Source: a bacterium HR41 (lineage in GTDB: Bacteria > Actinomycetota > Thermoleophilia > Solirubrobacterales > Thermoleophilaceae). From it: a stretch of 6,600 nucleotides of DNA. Every line of letters begins with the position of its first letter. Within the stretch, counting starts at the first letter, position 1. The translations under genes were made by a program, and so were the position numbers. Shown piece after piece: positions 4,932 to 6,600 of the stretch. Where the stretch lies: positions 1 through 6,600 of the forward strand of contig BEIR01000074.1 in the NCBI GenBank assembly GCA_002898855.1, read 5' to 3'. The notes under the pieces are model-generated. The model saw only the letters and a program-made list of their open reading frames with translations, ran no database searches and had not been told where the DNA came from.

Positions 4932-6083
4932 GTGTCGTGCGCAAGCGAAGACGCTCCGGCAGCAGCCGCCGACCATGGCCTGCTCAGCCCCCCTGCCCTC
5001 GCTGACGAGAGGCGGTTGGCGATGCGCGTCGCGGGTGCGCTCTGGACGGTCGGCGGCGCGACGATCGTAGCGGTCGGCCTTTTGGCCTACGCCGATCCGG
5101 TGGTGCACCGCGTGGTGCTTGCCGTCGGCGGCGGGGCGCTCGCCTGGGGCTGCCTGTGCCTCGTGTTTTTGCGCGGCGAGCGCGTCGCCGACTGGGTTTG
5201 GCACACGCCGGCGGTCTCGGGAGTCGTGGCGAGCACCTATGCGAGCCTCGTCGTCGGCGCCGGCTCGCCCTTCCGCTTCTACCCGCTCTTCATCCTCCTC
5301 TACTGCTCCTTCTTCTTTCCCTGGCACCAGGCGCGGCGCTACTTCCCCCTCGCGACGTTCGGCTACCTGCTCGCCACGCTCGGGCCGACGATCGACCCGT
5401 TGCGCGAGCTCGCTGCGGTGGACGCCGCCGGCGCCGGCCGACGCGCGCTGCTCGGCGAGGTGTTCGTGCTGGTGCCGATGTTCTGGACCTGGTCGCTGTT
5501 GGCGGCGCGTGCGCGCGAGTCGGCGCGTCGGTGGCGTGACCGTGAGCGCCGCCGGGCGCTGACCGACCAGCTCACCGGGCTCGCCAACCGCCGCGCATTG
5601 CTCGCTCATCTCGAGACCGAACTCGCCCGCTCCGATGGGGCTGGCACGGGTCTCGTGATCGTCGACCTCGACGGCTTCAAACAGTTCAACACCAACTTCG
5701 GCTACCTCGTCGGCGACCGCGTGATCGTGGCGGTCGCGCGGCGTCTGCGGCGAGTCGTGCGCGACCAGGACCTGTTGGTGCGTCTCGGTGGCGACGAGTT
5801 CGCGATCGTCGTCGGCGAAGCCGACGCCAGCGTCGTCGATCAGGTGGCGCAACGCGCGGTCGCTGCGGTGCCGTGCAGCGCAGGCGAGCTCGGTTTGAGC
5901 GAAGCGTCCGACCAGCCGCTCGGCGCAAGCGCCGGAGCAGCGATCGCACCCCGCGACGGCGCGACGGTCGACGAGCTGATAGCCGCGGCCGACGCGCGCC
6001 TCCGGGCGGCGAAACAGAACGGCAAGGGGATCGCTCTCGGCGTCGGGCTGGCGCGGACGGACGCTAGCCTGGCGCGCCCGTGA
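4932..6083 (+). CDS. Membrane-bound diguanylate cyclase (GGDEF)
   Basis: 383 residues from a GTG at 4932, with AGGG 6 nt upstream. The N-terminal half has about six transmembrane segments (roughly 33-54, 60-80, 94-110, 115-131, 137-152, 173-192), an integral-membrane sensor of unassigned type. A basic linker helix (196-209) leads to a complete GGDEF domain with TDQLTGLANRR (211-221), DLDGFK (245-250), active site GGDEF (286-290) and KQNGKG (361-366). The enzyme makes cyclic di-GMP from two GTP. RDQD at 277-280, exactly five residues before GGDEF, matches the RxxD inhibitory site, so product feedback inhibition is expected. No EAL or HD-GYP domain is present. An alternative start is the ATG at 5022 (GAGAGG 9 nt upstream), which would begin just before the first membrane segment. 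The longer start keeps the ADERRLAMR stretch, which I think is conserved in related proteins. The gene diverges from the fibre cluster and overlaps the next gene by GTGA. Confidence 0.93.
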   Translation: MSCASEDAPAAAADHGLLSPPALADERRLAMRVAGALWTVGGATIVAVGLLAYADPVVHRVVLAVGGGALAWGCLCLVFLRGERVADWVWHTPAVSGVVASTYASLVVGAGSPFRFYPLFILLYCSFFFPWHQARRYFPLATFGYLLATLGPTIDPLRELAAVDAAGAGRRALLGEVFVLVPMFWTWSLLAARARESARRWRDRERRRALTDQLTGLANRRALLAHLETELARSDGAGTGLVIVDLDGFKQFNTNFGYLVGDRVIVAVARRLRRVVRDQDLLVRLGGDEFAIVVGEADASVVDQVAQRAVAAVPCSAGELGLSEASDQPLGASAGAAIAPRDGATVDELIAAADARLRAAKQNGKGIALGVGLARTDASLARP

Positions 6084-6600
6084 ACGCCGACGGCCACGCC
6101 ACCGGCGCGACCGGCGCCGAGCACACGAGCGAGCCCACAGCAGCTCGCCGGCGCGTGGTGATGGCGCTCGCCTTCTTCCCGCGCGGCGGCTCGGCCCAGG
6201 TTGCCCGCTACCTCGCCCGCGGTCTCGGGCCCGCGGGCTGGGACACGACGATCGTCTGCGGCTCGCTCGGCAGCCCCGGGGAGCCTTCGCACGCAGCCAG
6301 CTTCTACGCCGGCCTCGACGTGCACGCGGTCGACTTCACCGCTGCGGCGCTGGCGCCCGACCCGCTCGCTGCCGACCCGCCTTTTCAACCCTCGTTCGAG
6401 GACCGTCCGGGCGCGCCCGACCGCGTTTACGCGAGCGTCGACGACGCCACGTTCGAGCGCCTGGTGGCGCTGTGGGCGAAAGCGCTCGACGCGGCTGGTG
6501 CGGCCCGCGCCGACCTTCTCCACCTCCACCACCTCACGCCGATCCACGAGGCGGCGTTGCGCCACTTCCCGCACGTGCCGCGCGTCGGCCACATCCACGG
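6080..6600 (+). CDS. Family-4-like glycosyltransferase, N-terminal fragment (3' end outside window)
   Basis: A GTG at 6080-6082 overlaps the TGA of the cyclase (GTGA), and the frame stays open to the window edge, giving 173 full residues. After about 25 variable residues comes the first strand and glycine loop of a GT-B fold (VVMALAFFPRGGSAQVARYL, 26-45), then GWDTTIVCGSLG (53-64). Further on, EDRPGAPDRVYASVDD (107-122) and LLHLHHLTPIHEAA (146-159) followed by VPRVGHIHG are typical of the acceptor-binding N-terminal domain of GT4 glycosyltransferases. Such enzymes move a sugar from a nucleotide-sugar to a lipid or polysaccharide acceptor at the cytosolic face of the membrane. The donor-binding C-terminal domain with its E-x7-E motif is outside the window, so activity cannot be confirmed. 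No good Shine-Dalgarno precedes the GTG, so translation may be coupled to the cyclase. An alternative start is the ATG at 6161. Confidence 0.85.
   Translation, partial: MNADGHATGATGAEHTSEPTAARRRVVMALAFFPRGGSAQVARYLARGLGPAGWDTTIVCGSLGSPGEPSHAASFYAGLDVHAVDFTAAALAPDPLAADPPFQPSFEDRPGAPDRVYASVDDATFERLVALWAKALDAAGAARADLLHLHHLTPIHEAALRHFPHVPRVGHIH

Noticed and set aside
4704..5852. 382-residue minus-strand frame opposite the diguanylate cyclase
   Set aside because: Shadow of the GGDEF gene; Glu/Arg/His-rich without domains.
5840..6598. 252-residue minus-strand frame opposite the glycosyltransferase start
   Set aside because: The plus strand encodes a clear GT4-like N-terminus in the same stretch; the minus translation has no recognisable domain.

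Overview
The window is high-GC DNA with almost no unused space, strong G/C preference at third codon positions, 4-nt start/stop overlaps and Arg/Ala-rich secreted proteins. This points to an Actinomycetota genome. The C-terminal repeat style of the Ig-like proteins, the glycosyltransferase and the TasA-like proteins recall Thermoleophilia/Solirubrobacterales, but that placement is an impression and not a proof.

Layout. (1) Positions 1-282 (+) hold the C-terminal end of a short-chain dehydrogenase. (2) Positions 333-4529 (-) hold a five-gene secretion/assembly cluster, in transcription order: a TasA/camelysin-like protein with a SipW-type signal peptide (4529-3948); a 117-nt gap with a perfect 15-bp stem-loop; a small basic secreted protein (3830-3246); a SipW-type (S26B) signal peptidase (3249-2701); a two-domain Ig-like protein with a second SipW-type signal peptide (2704-1730); and a large Arg-rich surface protein with a TasA-like N-terminal domain and two tandem C-terminal domains (about 1742-333). 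The last four genes overlap or nearly overlap and look co-transcribed. (3) Positions 4530-4931 form a divergent intergenic region with two stem-loops in the tasA-like leader and a tandem 11-bp direct repeat. (4) Positions 4932-6083 (+) encode a six-TM diguanylate cyclase with an intact GGDEF active site and an intact RxxD inhibitory site. It overlaps by 4 nt (5) the start of a family-4-like glycosyltransferase that runs off the window at 6600.

How it may work together: the peptidase would remove the signal peptides of the two tagged substrates outside the membrane, releasing a main fibre-like subunit plus accessory Ig-like/basic proteins, as SipW does for TasA and TapA in the Bacillus biofilm-matrix operon. 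The divergent diguanylate cyclase and glycosyltransferase suggest a link between c-di-GMP, surface polysaccharide and this extracellular protein matrix. That link rests on gene position only. No tRNA, rRNA, CRISPR array, insertion sequence or phage gene was seen.
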